From Epiperipatus broadwayi (taxonomy: Eukaryota > Onychophora > Udeonychophora > Euonychophora > Peripatidae), in assembly GCA_028023455.1 (NCBI GenBank), contig JAQFVV010000027.1:6755845-6819844 (forward strand): a stretch of DNA of 64,000 nt, in the 5' to 3' direction. The position numbers were made by a program, and so were the translations under genes. Under the pieces are notes generated by a model. It had not been told where the DNA came from and made no database searches. It worked only from the letters and a program-made list of their open reading frames with translations. Positions within the stretch are counted from its first letter, which is position 1. Each line of letters opens with the position of its first letter. This document shows positions 46,266 through 59,835 of this stretch, piece by piece.

Positions 46266-47689
46266 TTTATATTTTTAATTTTCTATTTATATATTTCCAT
46301 CTTTTTTTGTGACAAATTATTCATAATAATTCAGGGGAAGAGACAACACATTTCACATCCCATGGCATAAAACCATAAAACAGCTTTGGATTTCATTAAT
46401 CCCTCTAGAGAAATTTGTGTCATAAAAAAGTAAACTGTGAATTATTGAACAAGATCTGAGCCTTCAGTCACTTTGCGATAAATTCTCCAACCAATCACTG
46501 TTTAGCACATAAATTACTTTTTCAATGTTGAACTTATTTATTTTTTCACTAATGTCCTGTCTAGCATTCAAAATTCATTGTTAACAATTATCTATCTAGT
46601 TTCTGGTCACTTTATCTATCTTCAACTGACTATACATACAAAATAAAATGTAATCTTACCATTAGCTTCAAATTCTGAGCTGAATTGATTGAAGGATTTT
46701 ATTGTACATCAAGTTTAAATAGTTCAATATGATTTTCATTTACAAATACTGTAGTGAGATTGTAGGACTCAAGACCAAAAATAAGATTATTTACAAACAC
46801 TTGTTCTAAGAATATGCATTAATAGATCAAAACTCAAATTCAGAAAAGATGTACATTTTAAAAATTGTTGATATCATAAATGTGGAAGTTGTAAGATATT
46901 TGCTTATACATAAGTAAAACTCTGATATTGGTCGTTGAATTATTTCGTAATGAGCTACCATGGATGTTTATATTGCTTAAATATATGCTTTTAATTTAAA
47001 TACAATTAGAAAATATATAAATAAATATTTATACGGCAACAAACATTATTACTATAAAAAAAAATATAAAAAAAATATTTAATGTTACTATTTGACTGAG
47101 TTAACTAGAAATGGCACTAATCCGAAAATGTTAGATTTGAAAAAGCTGGTGGTTGACATTATATATTAGTTACATTTTTGAGGGGATATATATATATAAA
47201 AAACAATATTGAATTTTTTTTAAAAAAATAAACAAACAAAAACAAATAAATTTATAGCTGCAAAATCGACGAAGAGAAAAAAGTTACATAAATAGAAAAG
47301 TTAAATAACACATTAAACTTTGCATGACTGATTCATAAAATCATTCAAGTTTATCTTTAGATGCACTATTAAAAGTTTTGTGCAAAACACTTACACGCAC
47401 AAAGACGGCTTAAAAAATAATACATTAAAAAAAAAAAACCTATAGATTTGTTAAATAATATCAGTTGATTTACAAATGAGGTATTAGACTTGTCAGTAAC
47501 AGAAACATTTTTTTTTAAACTTAAACATTTAATCGTAGGGAATAGCATCTTAATGATGCGGAGATCGTTAAAAGCTGTGATGGAGACCTGAACTTGAGAT
47601 GTCCAGAATCAATGACATTAAGAAAGTGTCAAACAATAACATAGTATTATGATCAAGTTTTATCATTTGTTAATAATATTAGATAAATA
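46266..47689. other. AT-rich stretch, no gene recognised
   Basis: Several poly-A and poly-T runs and no motif. Confidence 0.3.
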
Positions 47690-48545
47690 GATATTTACAT
47701 ACGCACACAGAAATTCAGATATATAAAAAGATAAATAAGGAAAATAAATAGATAAACAAATAGATATCTATATACATAGAAAAATAGATAGATCAACAGG
47801 TAGGTAGGTAGACAGATATGTAGGTATTATGGATAGAGATAATTAGATAGATAGATACATACATACATACATACATAAATGGGTAGGTAGATATGTAGAT
47901 AAAAAGAAAATATATAGATACATAGACAGATAACTAATAGATAAATATGTGGGTAAACAGATAGACAGATATATACATACATAAAGATATAGAGATAGAT
48001 ACTTATTAGGTAGGTAGATAAATACCTACCTGCATACATATATAGAAAAATAGATAAGTAGAAAATAAGCAAGTTGATAGATAGATAAATAAGTAGATTA
48101 AATAGATACTACATACATACATGCATAAAAGTAGATAGATAAATAAAAATAGATAGATCGATAGACAAACATACAAATAAATAGACAGATAGATTAAAAG
48201 ATAAAGAAATAAATGGGTAGTTAGCTACAAACACATATACAAATAAATACATATAGATAGGTAAATGGATAAGTATATAGGTAGGTAGATAGATAGATGC
48301 ATAGATAGAAAAATGGATAGATAGACAGACAAATAAGTAAATAAGATAGACCAATAAGTAAATAAGTACAAAAATAAAAAGACCAGTACATAGATAAATA
48401 CAGAAAACAGATATACAGACAAAGACACAGATATATATGTAGATAAATAGTCAATAGATAGGTAGATAAATAGGTAATAAGAAAGACAGATTATAGATAA
48501 ACAGATATAGATAAATAGGTAAAAAAATCAGTGGGTAAACAGATT
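47690..48545. repeat. Degenerate GATA/TAGG/ACAT microsatellite, ~850 bp
   Basis: Tetranucleotide-derived sequence (GATAGATAGATA, TAGGTAGGTAG, ACATACATACAT) with many interruptions. It produces the Tyr/Leu/Ser/Ile-rich frames on the minus strand, which are not genes. Confidence 0.93.
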
Positions 48546-49239
48546 AACAAATAGAATATTATGTACTGATTGCTATTCACAATCATTAAAATCATAGTCT
48601 ACTTACCATGCTCACCGGCTTTATATAATTGGATATAGCTTTGATCATTGATAATAGTAGTTTACTATCACATATTATTTTCTTAATGCAGTTTATCTTC
48701 TTATATTTTGATCTAATTAACAGTATTAAGCAATTCCAGTGTTTGGAACTACATTATAAAATAAGACTGAACAATTGACTTGGATTAAAAAGCCTTCAAG
48801 ATTTCATAGATTGGTACATAATTTCGCAATGAGATTTTTTTTTTTTTGTATTTTCAGTAAATTGTTTAAATGCTCAGTCACTAATTGGCCTCACCATGCT
48901 GTTAAATGCCATATATCAGTTTATACTACTTAATACATTGTTTTTTAATAACTGAGATCTGTTTGTTGATATTATCACTGACACAACTGAAAATGTATAG
49001 TATTAATGCTAAAAACTAATCAAATATTTTAATGCTGTACAGATGAGATGAATAAATTATGAAAAATATTGTATAAAGTGTCACATTCATCACATTTCTT
49101 ATTTACAATATAGTAATCCAATGTTTATTTGATTTTTAGCAGCACACATTTAATCAATTCCACTACATTGCAAACATCAACCACTGCAAAAACTTCAACC
49201 ATTTTCTTTGACTACATCATTAGCAACTTTTTTTATTCT
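48546..49239. other. AT-rich stretch, no gene recognised
   Basis: No ORF or repeat identified. Confidence 0.3.
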
Positions 49240-49510
49240 CACTACAATTATGCCATCTAGTGTATAGTTTAGTAATCAATAGATAACAGATGGTAGTGTT
49301 TAATAAATCCTTGTTCATTAGTCCTATCCAAATATTTCCAGATTAGTTTCTAGCTTACGACTTTCATCACTGTGAGGTTTTAGGATTTATTAAGCACTAC
49401 CATTTGGCATCTAGTGGATTAATAAATCTCATACTAGATGGCATAATTGTAGGGAGAATATAAGCATTTTCTAATGAAGAGCAAGGCCATGTGATGTAGC
49501 TGGTCATGTT
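49240..49510 (-). mobile_element. Old family A relative
   Basis: Inverse ends ATGCCATCTAGTGTATAG and CATACTAGATGGCAT. The centre keeps minus-strand GTGATGAAAGTCGTAAGC, GAAACTAATCTGG, a mutated hammerhead (first core C changed to G). Confidence 0.6.
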
Positions 49511-49889
49511 TTCCCCACTGTGCCTGTATTTTACAAACAACCATTGACTTTCAGATGGGTTAGAAGTTTCAAATATCTAAACTGCTACTCCTATATTGAC
49601 AGACCTGTATTCTCCTAATACTCCACTTTCACCTGAGATGGACTGTAGTTTCTATCGGCTTTTAATATTTTGTGGAAGAGTAATTAATCACTGCACTGTA
49701 AAGATATCTTCATGAGTTGTTTTTTGGTTTTAATCAATGCATACCTCATGATGCATAAATTGTTACATTTCCATATAGTGTGTAGTAAATTGGTAGATTG
49801 GCAGACTATGAAACCCATGAACATTGCTTTTAATGCACAAATTTTTCCATACACATAGCAATAAATTATTTTTTATATTAATAAACTAT

Positions 49890-50430
49890 CACATGACTTA
49901 TCACAAGACTTCAATTTCCATATTGCTGTTCTAGTAACATACCTTTTCATCTTCCTTATAATACTTACTGTAAGCTTTAGAAAACAACACTATATAGAAG
50001 CTAAAGTTATGTGATAGATCATGTGATATTTTATTTGGTGTGTGCCTGTAGTTATTGAGAAATTGAGGATACCATCATATATAAAAACTGAACTGGATTC
50101 AGTTCTATATGATTATCAAGAAAGTTGGATTAGATTGAAAACATATATATGTTTCAGTTTGGGATAATGGCTTGATAGTATAAGGTAAAAGTAAATAATA
50201 AAAGTTGGAAGTAAAAGTGCATTAGATCTTAAAGATTTACTTGCACTATTACAAGATCCAAAGCTCATCACTTATGAATGCCTTGCACTTAAAACTAGTC
50301 TGCAGATTTTGGCTAGAAAAGCACAGGATAGAGATTTAATTAACACAGTTATCTTGTAGTTATCATTTGTTTCTAAAGCTTACAGTAAGTAACATAAAGA
50401 AGGTGAAATAATGTTACTATTTTATTTTAA
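49890..50430. mobile_element. Old foldback element related to family A
   Basis: ACTGTAAGCTTTAGAAA (near 49970) is inverted at 50370 (TTTCTAAAGCTTACAGT). TATCACATGACT and ATCATGTGATA also pair. AAAACTAGTCTGCAGAT near 50291 is a ribozyme remnant. Confidence 0.55.
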
Positions 50431-50439
50431 AAATGAAAC

Positions 50440-50700
50440 TCATGTGTGAGAGAACAAACAGATGTTATTGACATGGTTGAAAACATGAAAAAACAGAAAT
50501 GGTTGGTTTGCAAATAATTCTAGAAGAGATAATAATAGATGGACAGTTGTTAATCCTAAACTGGATTCCAAGAGTGCAAGACCTAAAAAAGACCACATGT
50601 GAAATGGATGGATGAAATAGGGAAGTGGGCATGGGTAATGTAGAGAAGAGAGGTTAGGATTGGAGATGGATTTTCTGTAGTAGATCAATAAGGGCTGAAA
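50440..50700 (+). pseudogene. LINE C-terminal tail, dead
   Basis: Same tail as at 13730, including GAAGAGATAATAATAGATGG, AAACTGGATTCCAAGAGTG and the GACCACATGTGAAATGG block. Confidence 0.65.
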
Positions 50701-50954
50701 ATGATGATTTTATTATCTGTTGCATTTCAGTTTGTAAATGTTATTACTGAATTATGATTTCATAAAAATCAAATTTAAAGAATCATTTATTTTATTAATG
50801 GTTTTCCCCCCCCAAAACCCCCAAAACAATGTATTTTGTCAGTGTTTATTTTGTCTTAATTTTATTTTACAAGATGCTAATTGTGAATTATAGTTAAAAT
50901 GCTTTATTACCAAATTCCAATTTAATCTATTTAAGTAGTTTATTATTGTTTGAC

Positions 50955-52265
50955 AGTTCATAAGGTGCTTGAGGACCGGAAGTGATAAAAAGGACTGTGA
51001 TCTAAGAACTTTGATCTCCACAACACTGCCCAAATGCGTGCAGAGCAAAGTAATCAAATGATTTATTGCTCAGAGTTAATAGGCAGTTCCAGCAATGGAA
51101 AAATAAGAGTGAACTATAATTCATGAACCTTGAGTTCCAAAGTGGGCAGCAAAGAATGATGGGAACTTATTAGGAATTTATCAGGAGTTCATAAGAAGTC
51201 CAAGCATCAGAAGTGACAGATCAGAGTTGTGATCCATTTACCTTGAACTCCAGACTCTGCTGCTCTACCACTGCAGCAAAGCATGCTGGGAACTCAGAAG
51301 AAATATAGTAATTGAATGGTTTATTATTAAGGGGTTCATAAAAAGTTTGATGAAACAGGGTGAGCTGTATTCCATGAATCTTTAGCTCCACAGTCTTCTA
51401 GTTTATCACTGCATCAAACCATGCAAGATAAATAAATAATTGAATGGTTTATTATCAGGATTTCCTAAGTTCAAACATCAGAAGTCACAGAGTTGGCCTG
51501 CAATCCATGGACCTTAAGCTTTAGATTCTGGCACTGTAGTAAAGCATGCTGGGAATTAAAAAAATATAATAACTGAATGGCTTATTATTCAGGAATTTAT
51601 AAGAAATACAAGCATCAGAAGTGATAGAACTGGGCTGCGATCCATGGACTTTGAGCTCCAGGGCCTTCCACTCTACCACTAAAGCAAAACATTCTGGGAA
51701 TAAAATTCAAACATTCAGAAGTGACAGAGCTGGGTTGTGATCCACAGACCTTGAAATCAAGAGTCTGCCACTCTACCACTATAGAAAAGCATTCTGGGAA
51801 TGAAATTCAAGCATCAGAAGTGATAGAGCTGGGTAATGATCCACGGACCTTGAACTCCAGAGTCTGTCACTCTACTGTCACTCAACTACTGCAGCAAAGC
51901 ATTCTGGGAGGGAAATCCAAGTATCAGAAGTGATAGAGCTGGGCTGTGATCCATGGACCTAGATCTGCAGACCCTACCACTCTAACACTGCAGTAAAGCA
52001 TGCTGGAAATTCAGAAGAAATGCCAGGAGTTCATGTGAAGTATAAGCATCATCAGTGACAGAGCTGGGCTGCGATTCTTGGACTTCTGAACTGAAATCCA
52101 GAGTCTGTCACAGCAGCAAAACATGTTGGGAACTCTGAAAGGATATAGTAATTATCATGTGTTCATAAGAGGTTCAAACATCAGCAGTGACAGATCTGGG
52201 CTGCAATTCATAGACCTTGAGTCCAGGGTCTGCCAGTCTACCACTACAGCAAACCAAGTAGGGCT
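50955..52265 (+). repeat. Family C satellite array, forward orientation
   Basis: More than ten diverged units of ~70-180 bp. Each has CAGAAGTGACAGAGCTGGG, GATCCATGGACCTTGA, CTCCAGAGTCTGCC, ACTCTACCACTGCAGCAAAG and CATGCTGGGAA. In reverse, TGGTAGAGTGGCAGACTC resembles a tRNA A box and GGTCCATGGATC a B box, so the unit may be tRNA-derived. Confidence 0.88.
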
Positions 52266-52659
52266 ACTTTCTCTGTTGATTTTTAATAACTATATTTAGA
52301 GTAATGTTTCATACTATTTACTTTCATACCATCTAATATAAACTTGAATAATTAATAAACTATCACATAAAAACCCTGAATTTAAGGTTTGCAGTAGCTG
52401 AAGTCATTTAATTTATTACTTTTTTGTGATTTAATATAATGGCTTGAAATAAAAACTCCCTATAGTTTTAAATCTAAGGTAAATATTTTTATATAATTAT
52501 ATAATTCTAATGTTGGACTACAAACTATATATTTTAGTGTACTTATTTTATATTAAATGCAAATTCCTTTGGTCCTTTGTAGCAAAAAACTATCACGTGA
52601 ATTTTATGCAAATTATTTTAAATATCTGCATTTAGTAATAATAATTAATCTTGTTAGTC

Positions 52660-53070
52660 TATCCCTAAGTCATCAGTTGTAAGCTTAAATAAGCAGTGGT
52701 CACTAGATGGCAGTGCTATATTTATTCAAATCCCCAGATTAATTTCCGGTTGGGACTTTATCCCAGGTTAACAAACCAAATTTCTAAAACATTATAAGAT
52801 TTTAAACCTATGCTAAATTGCTACCATAGATACATAAATCTGCTACTAAGATAATACTTAGACTTTTTAGCTTGAATTTAAATATTAGGGTACTTTTAAA
52901 GCTAAGGTTTTTAGTTTGAAAAATATTAATAAGTAAAGATAGCTATCAGATATGCATGTGCAAAATCTTCTCACTGAAAAAAGGCAATAAATAGAAATTA
53001 GTCAGTAAACATAAATTTACACTATCATTTGGTATCCATTCATTATTCAAGCTTCCTATAGATGGCTCTG
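52660..53070. mobile_element. Old family A relative with CTCF-like word
   Basis: TCACTAGATGGCAGTGC at 52699, CCCCAGATTAATTTCCGG (ribozyme 3' side remnant) and TATAGATGGCTCTG near 53056 at the inverse end. Confidence 0.45.
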
Positions 53071-53379
53071 AAGTATATATAGTTATTACTATATAAACAA
53101 AGTAATTATACAAAATGTGGGTTATTATTTTTTATGCTGGGTTTGGAAAAGAATAAGAGGGAATTACATATAAAGGCTATAGAGTTGACAAAGATTATGT
53201 TGTGGAAATGGGATGGAGCAGGATAGAGAAGAAATATGGGATAACTTAAAGTTGGGGAATAGAAAGGGAAGATAAAGTGGCTAACAGGTTTCTCTGGGCA
53301 TGAGATTACTGACTCTGTATAATGAGAAATCACAGTGAATCACATCACTATTATTATTAAAAAAAAATTTTTAGGAGGT

Positions 53380-53640
53380 CATTTATTCCAATCTTTACTG
53401 ATCACAATTTTAGAAGAGATAATAATAGATAGCTGAAGTCTTGAACTGGATCCAAGATAATGTGGAAGACCTAAAAAGAGATCACATGTGAAATGAAGGG
53501 GGGTGTTTTCTAAAATGATGTGGAGAAAAAAAAATATGGACCAGAGACACTAGACTAGACGAAGTAAAAAGAGATCACATGTGAGATGAAAGGGACGTTT
53601 TTTGAAGTGAGATGGAGAAAAAAATATGGACCAGAGTAAT
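53380..53640 (+). pseudogene. LINE C-terminal tail with internal duplication
   Basis: It matches the tail at 50440, with the block AAAAGAGATCACATGTGA...AATATGGACCAGAG present twice (53474 and 53567). Confidence 0.6.
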
Positions 53641-54124
53641 TAAATTAAATTAGAAAAGATCCTTATTTTGCAATGTTTAGATAATGAGTCAAAGTAATAA
53701 CTTCTCAAATACATTTTGTGGCTTAAAAATTTTAATATGCTCTATATTATCTTTTAATGTTATTAGTACAATTTATGTTTAATTATTAACCCCCCCCCCC
53801 CAATCGCACGTTTTAATTGCTTCCAAGAGTGATTTTAAATCTCTCTCTTTATTGAACGGTTTTAAAAATTCAATTCAATTATAACTATTTGTTTTGTTTA
53901 AAAACTTTCTCATTTTAAATATTCTTTAATAGAAAATGTTGTCAAAAAAATAAAATGTGCATTTAACCTAAGCGGCCTAAAAATGTTAACTTTGCTATGG
54001 TTAAAAATTCTAATTGGTGTTTTCCTTGCCTATTTGAATATTTGACTGTTTATTTATTCTAAGGTAACGCAGCTGTTATTAAGATGTTTAGCATGTGGGA
54101 AATTATCAGCGTAGAGAATATTTT
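53641..54124. other. AT-rich stretch, no gene recognised
   Basis: A poly-C run lies at 53791-53800. Confidence 0.3.
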
Positions 54125-54440
54125 TTTAAAGCCTCAAAACAAACGAATGGTTTATTGCTCAGGAATTCGTAAGAGGATCAGCTCCGGAAGTGATAGAATT
54201 GGTTAAAAATGGTTTATTGCTCAGGAATTCGTAAGAGGAGCAGCACTGGAAGTGATAGAATTGGTTCATCTTTGAGATCGAAGTCCATCATTATAACAGA
54301 TGCACAAATCCATGCAAAGCTAAGTAATTGAATGTTGACTGCACGGGAGTTCATAATAAGTTCCGGAAACATCGAAAGTGCCAGACCTTGGCTCATGGTT
54401 TATGGTTCTTGAACTCTGGAGTCTGCTATTTTGTTTCTGC
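54125..54440 (+). repeat. Diverged family C units
   Basis: Two near-identical copies of GGTTTATTGCTCAGGAATTC...GAAGTGATAGAATTGGTT lie 65 bp apart, followed by a longer unit with CTCTGGAGTCTGC. Confidence 0.75.
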
Positions 54441-54989
54441 ACCAAACGCAAGCAGGATAAGATTTTGATTGGACTTTCATAATATTCATTGCTTTCGTAA
54501 AATGTTATTGGAATAATATAATAAATTATATACATAATAATAAATATTATTATGTGTGAATAAGCAGAAAAACTATTCGCTTTCATGTGTTGTGTATATA
54601 TTGAAACCAAGTAAAATATGTCTGGAAATGAAGTTGTTTTTTACTTTAATCAGTGCCTCTCTCTTCTCAACCACATTCTATTGCAACCTAAATCATCTTC
54701 TCTCATTATGCATTCATTTTGTGATCAACTTTTAATTCTTCATGTAGACTAGAGATTTCAAATACCCAAATCTTCACCCCCATGCTGACACTTTGATATC
54801 TTTCATCACATTATTCTTAACTACCTGAAACTTCACACCCATTCAATAACTTTCTCTTATGCAAGGTAAGGAGTGGTTTGTATCAATTTATCACCCTGAG
54901 GCAGAACAAATAATAATTTCAATGTAGATACAAATATATTCAAATTTTTGATTTTTATCAGTATCCTTTTCACTTCAATTTTACCTTAT

Positions 54990-55610
54990 CATAACTTTCA
55001 TCATATTATAGACAACTCAACACCATAATCTTAACTCTGCTATATCACAACCATCTCATCATAACTCCACCATAACAACTATCTCACCTCATCTCAATTC
55101 CACTATATCAGAGTCATTTCATCTCAATTTCTCCTCATCATAACCATTTCGTCTTAATTCTGCCTCATCTCAACTTCACCACATCACTGCCTCTCAACTC
55201 CATTCCATTATATCTCATCACAATTCCACTGCATAACAATTACCTCAACTTCATCACATCACAACCACCTTACCTCAACTCTACTATATTACAATCATCT
55301 CATCTCCCTACCACCACTCCATAGCTTCATTATATCACAGACATCTCACCTCAACTTCACTAAATCTTATCACAACTCCACTATATAAAAATTATCTCAT
55401 CTCAACTCTACCATATCACAGCCATCTCATTTCAATTTTGCCATATCACAACTATTTCATCTCAACATCACATCACAAATATTTCAACTCCATCACAACT
55501 ATCTCATTTCAACTCCATCATACCACAACTACCTTATCTCAATTCCATCTCATCTCAATTCCACCACATCACACTTATCTCATCTAAGATGACCACATCA
55601 AAAACATCCA
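54990..55610 (+). repeat. Degenerate C/A/T minisatellite
   Basis: Repeated words CATCTCAACTCC, CATATCACAACCATCTCA and CTCATCTCAATTCCA with ~20-30 bp spacing. It is almost without G. Confidence 0.85.
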
Positions 55611-58219
55611 GTATCACAGATACTCAGATTACCTTCTCTTACTTTAATATGCTTATCACAGACAACTTTCTCACATAAAATAATATCAAATACCTGAATT
55701 CATTGTCTACGTTGACAGTTTCATGACCTTCCATTACAACATTGCTATGCAGTGTAGGGACTTGTTTCTGTCCTGTTATAACATCTGGTGGAGATATTTT
55801 CCAAGTTTTGTTTTTTATCAACACATCTCCCATCTCAATTTCCTATGTTGCATTTATCCATCATCACAGACCATCATCATGCATATATCTTGCCTAGAAC
55901 TTTTAGTCATGAGATGAAGAATCAAGCACCTGTTGTTTACATGCATGCCAACAGCTCAATTGCTTTGTTAGAAAGTTTTGATTGTATTTTTTTTGATCAG
56001 TTTAAAGCCTCGACCTGCTGATGATTTGATTGCCATCAACACCATCCAATAACACTGTATCTCAATATAGATTCTATTAATAAGATATTAAACAAAACTG
56101 ATAGAAAAAGCAAATTAAACAAAGAAAAGATAGTAAAGATAACTAAAAATACTTTATGAAAGATTGTTAGATGAAAAAATAAATACCAATATATACTTTA
56201 GCATGAGATAAGAGACTATAGGTGAAAGGTAAAATGATTACATCTAGAAACCAGTAGCTGTATGGCCAAGTAATTCTTAATTGTAAAAGATACAGAAAAA
56301 TTGTGGGAACATAATTAAAAAGATAGCTGAATACTATACTAGGTAAGAGATATTCATAAAAAGACTGTCTCAATAATGTAAGAAAATAAATAGATGAAAT
56401 TGATTAAGTATAATCTTTGTGAAAGTAATTAGCAATACTCAGATTATAAAATATACTTGATCAGTTGTTTGGAAATTGATTGATATTTAAGACAGGCTGA
56501 GCACTTTTTTTCCAGCTGAAATACTCTAGATTATTATATAAGATTATACGCTCCAATTCTATTGACCAAATTACTGAAGAATATCAGAAAATCAATTACA
56601 TTAAACTATTACTTTTATTATTTCACGTGTCACATATTCTGCATGGTTCAGTGAATGGATAGAATGAAGAACTCTCAAGGCCTAAGAACTTTAACCAAAC
56701 CCCACTTAGAAATGTGTATACAGTATAAGTTTGCAATAGAAATGGAAGTCTACAGATTTTCTAAATCAAAATGAAATTGTGAATCTTTGAAGGTAAAATC
56801 TGTCCTATATACAACTACTATTTGGAAAATAACATTAATCAATTCAGGAGTTATGAATATTTCTCAACATATCCTTTTATGAAAATTTGGATGTGTGAGG
56901 AATTGTGGAATAAAGATACCTAATAACTCATCTAATAGGGAATTGAACACCATTATGGCAATAGATGAATTGTTGGAGTGCAAAGAATTTTGCAAGTGAT
57001 CTTTAAAGTATGTATTATATTGAAATCAGTACTGGGCCAAATCTTCAAAGATTACAGATTTCCAATATGAATGTAGATGTCTATTTTCCTTATATATGAC
57101 AGAATCAGTGGTTGGAGTTTACAGACTTTCCAATATATTTGTCATGCAGAATTCTAAACATGTCAATGTAAAAACTAATATATCACAGGATAATATGATA
57201 ATGACTTCAGCTTACTCATTGATGTTTCATCAGAGTGTTTTTTCACACTTATATGCCATGTACTTTAACTTGTAGTAACTAATAGTTGCCATATCATTAT
57301 AGAAGTCTATTTTCACACTATATGTTAAGATAATCAAATAAGGGTATACCTCATATATATTAGATACCAATAGCATTTCTATTATATATTTGCTTTTTAA
57401 ATCTTACTCTGACACATTTGTAGAAACATTATCTGCTTACAACTATGTTTGATCTTTACAATTTGCTTAATTTTATTGATTTTCACCTCAAACCCATACC
57501 AGCCTCTCTGGCTATGCATACATTTGATAAACAACTTATGGTTTTCAAGTAAGTTGGAGTATCAAATCCTTCCACAAGATATTGAGAGAAAGGTAGTGAA
57601 AGTATCAAGATTTCAACATGGGCATAGGAATCCAGGTGTTGGATATCTCTAGTTTACTTGAAGAAAGCAGATTGTCTATGAAATCTATGCATAGTGGAGA
57701 TGAGGGTTTGATTTTCTTCACTAGCAGATGTTTGCAATATTGTGGAGCTGAGATGGGAGAAGAGTGTACTGAAAATATTGGAAAATTTGTGATAAATTCA
57801 ATTTCAGAAGAGCCATTTGAGTTTACAGAGTTAATATCTTTATTTCTAATGACTTTTTATTGGACCTTTCTGTTCTTTGCATTCTAAAATTTTAAAAAAT
57901 AATAATGAAAAAAATATTTTATTCAGTCAAATCATTCATTTATTTTGTTTATTAAAACGAATTCAACGTTTGGAAGGGATATAAAGCAGTTGTACAAAAT
58001 ATTAAGAAGTTTATTAAATTTGCAAATGCTTTTAAACAGGCTATAGTAAGATAGAACTCTTTCGAAAATTTAGATGGCTTATTTCAAATTCAAAACCGGC
58101 TTAGTTCGTGCCACAAATATTTAATTTCTTTTAACACTAAAAATAAAGTTACATAAGTTACATTAGCTTTTTGAAGAAAGATTATATTTGTTAAAATTAC
58201 AAACACTATTCAAAGCAGT
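55611..58219. other. AT-rich stretch, no gene recognised
   Basis: Frames up to 89 codons (57618-57887) exist, but none has a motif I recognise or a convincing splice context. Confidence 0.3.
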
Positions 58220-58488
58220 TATCTACGGCGTTGATTAAAACGAAATGGAGCGCGTGTGTGAGAGACATTCTAATATTGTAAAAAAAAAAAAAAAGCTTCA
58301 ATTGCCGACAATCTGCTGTGCATGCAAACCCAACTGGCGTCGTAATTTATTAGAGCATTGGTCACATGATCAGCAGGGGAGCGCCAAAGGGAAGTTTTCA
58401 CCCCAAGGAAAAAACTACGCGTGGGACCTTTCAAATGAATAAAACCTTGTTTTACAAGACAGATGATAGAAGGGGTATTCAAGTAAGT
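58220..58488 (+). other. GC-richer patch, possible first exon
   Basis: CpG-containing segment (GGAGCGCGTGTGTGAG, GGCGTCGTAA, GGGGAGCGCC) ending in a strong donor-like site TTCAAGTAAGTGAG at 58479-58492. It would be a non-coding or short-coding first exon of a plus-strand gene. I cannot name one. Confidence 0.25.
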
Positions 58489-58994
58489 GAGTTTTATTTT
58501 ATTGATTTGCAGACAAAATGATGTTTTACAGAACTATTCTAATTAAGTGAAGAAAGATTAGCAGGGAGAGGGTGAAATACTCTTTTAAAATTAGAACCCA
58601 AACAAACAATCATTTGTAATAGAGTTGTTCGGCGTCTTTAAAAAAGCAAAATTTAAAACATTTCAAAATCATTAAGTATTTCTCGCTCTAATTTGTATTA
58701 TTATTGTCTGTATTTACCTTTTTATTAGTAAGTGCTTTAAAGCTATGAAATAATTGCTATTATAGCTATATCTGAAATTTCGAGGTATGGTTGTGAAAAG
58801 GACCTGATATATATATTATAAAAAAATTCTATGAGATAACTCTTAACTGAAGCTTTATAATACCACGTGAAAGTCAGTTAAGCTTAAAGCGAAACGTCAT
58901 TCCTTTGGTATGTATATCGTATATAGATTTTCTGAAAATAATCATCCATTTGGTAAAGAGCTACACAGCGCTCTAGACAATCTTATGAATATCC

Positions 58995-59835
58995 TGCGTG
59001 TTTTGGGGCCGTGATAGAATGGTAGGTTCTGGAGTTTAGGGCCAGTAGATAGCAGCTCAGCTCTACACTTCTGTGATGTTTGAACTTGTTATGAACTTCT
59101 TTCTGAGATCCCAGCATGCTTTGCTGCAGTTGTAAAATGGCAGATTCTGGAGTTCAAGGACCATAGATCAAGCTCTGTCACTTTGATGCTTGGACTTCTC
59201 AGAAATATACCAATCACATTCTTTCTCAGGTCCCAGCATGCTTTGTTGCAGTGGCTGATGACCTGAATATCATTCAATTACTATAGTCATTCTGAATTCC
59301 CAGCATGATTTGCTGCAGTGGCAGACCCTGGAGCTCAAGGTCCATGAATCACAGCCCAGCTCTGTCACTTATGATGCTTGAACTTTTTGGAGTATAATAA
59401 AACATTCAGTTATTATATTCTTTCTCAGTTCCCAGCATGCTTTGCTGCAGTGGCTGACTGGAGCTGAAGGTGCCTGAACTTTTTATGAACTCCTGAATAA
59501 TAAACCATCAATTATTGTATTATTTCTGAATTTCCAGAATTCTGCAGTGGTAGAGTTGCAGACACGAGCGCAAGGTTCATGGGTCACAGCCTAGTTTTAT
59601 CACTTCTGATGCTTGAATTTCACTCCCAGAATGCTTTGCTGCAGTGATGGAATGATAGGCACTGAAGTTCATTGTCCATGGATCACAGCCCAGCTCTAAC
59701 AGTTCTGATGCTCGAATTTCATTTTCAGAATGCTTTGCTGCAGTGGTAGAGTGGCAGACCAGAGCTCAAGGTCCATGGATCACAGCCAGGCCTTTCATTT
59801 CCTTTTCTTGAACTTTTTTATGAGTTCCTGAACAA
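58995..59835 (-). repeat. Family C satellite array, reverse orientation
   Basis: About eight units with CCCAGCATGCTTTGCTGCAG, AGGTCCATGGATCACAGCC and GCTCTGTCACTT, inverse to the array at 51 kb. Confidence 0.88.

Noticed and set aside
47827-48454. Several overlapping Tyr/Leu/Ile-rich frames on the minus strand
   Set aside because: They come from the degenerate GATA microsatellite and have no domain.
51721-51933. 70-codon frame in the 51-kb array
   Set aside because: It is encoded by the family C satellite and not conserved between units.
57618-57887. 89-codon frame starting MGIGIQ
   Set aside because: It has no recognisable domain, and composition matches the surrounding non-coding DNA.
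59160-59260. Hammerhead in the family C satellite (CTGATGACC and CTTCTGATGCTTGAA words)
   Set aside because: There is no GAAA after a stem II hairpin and no pairing flanks.
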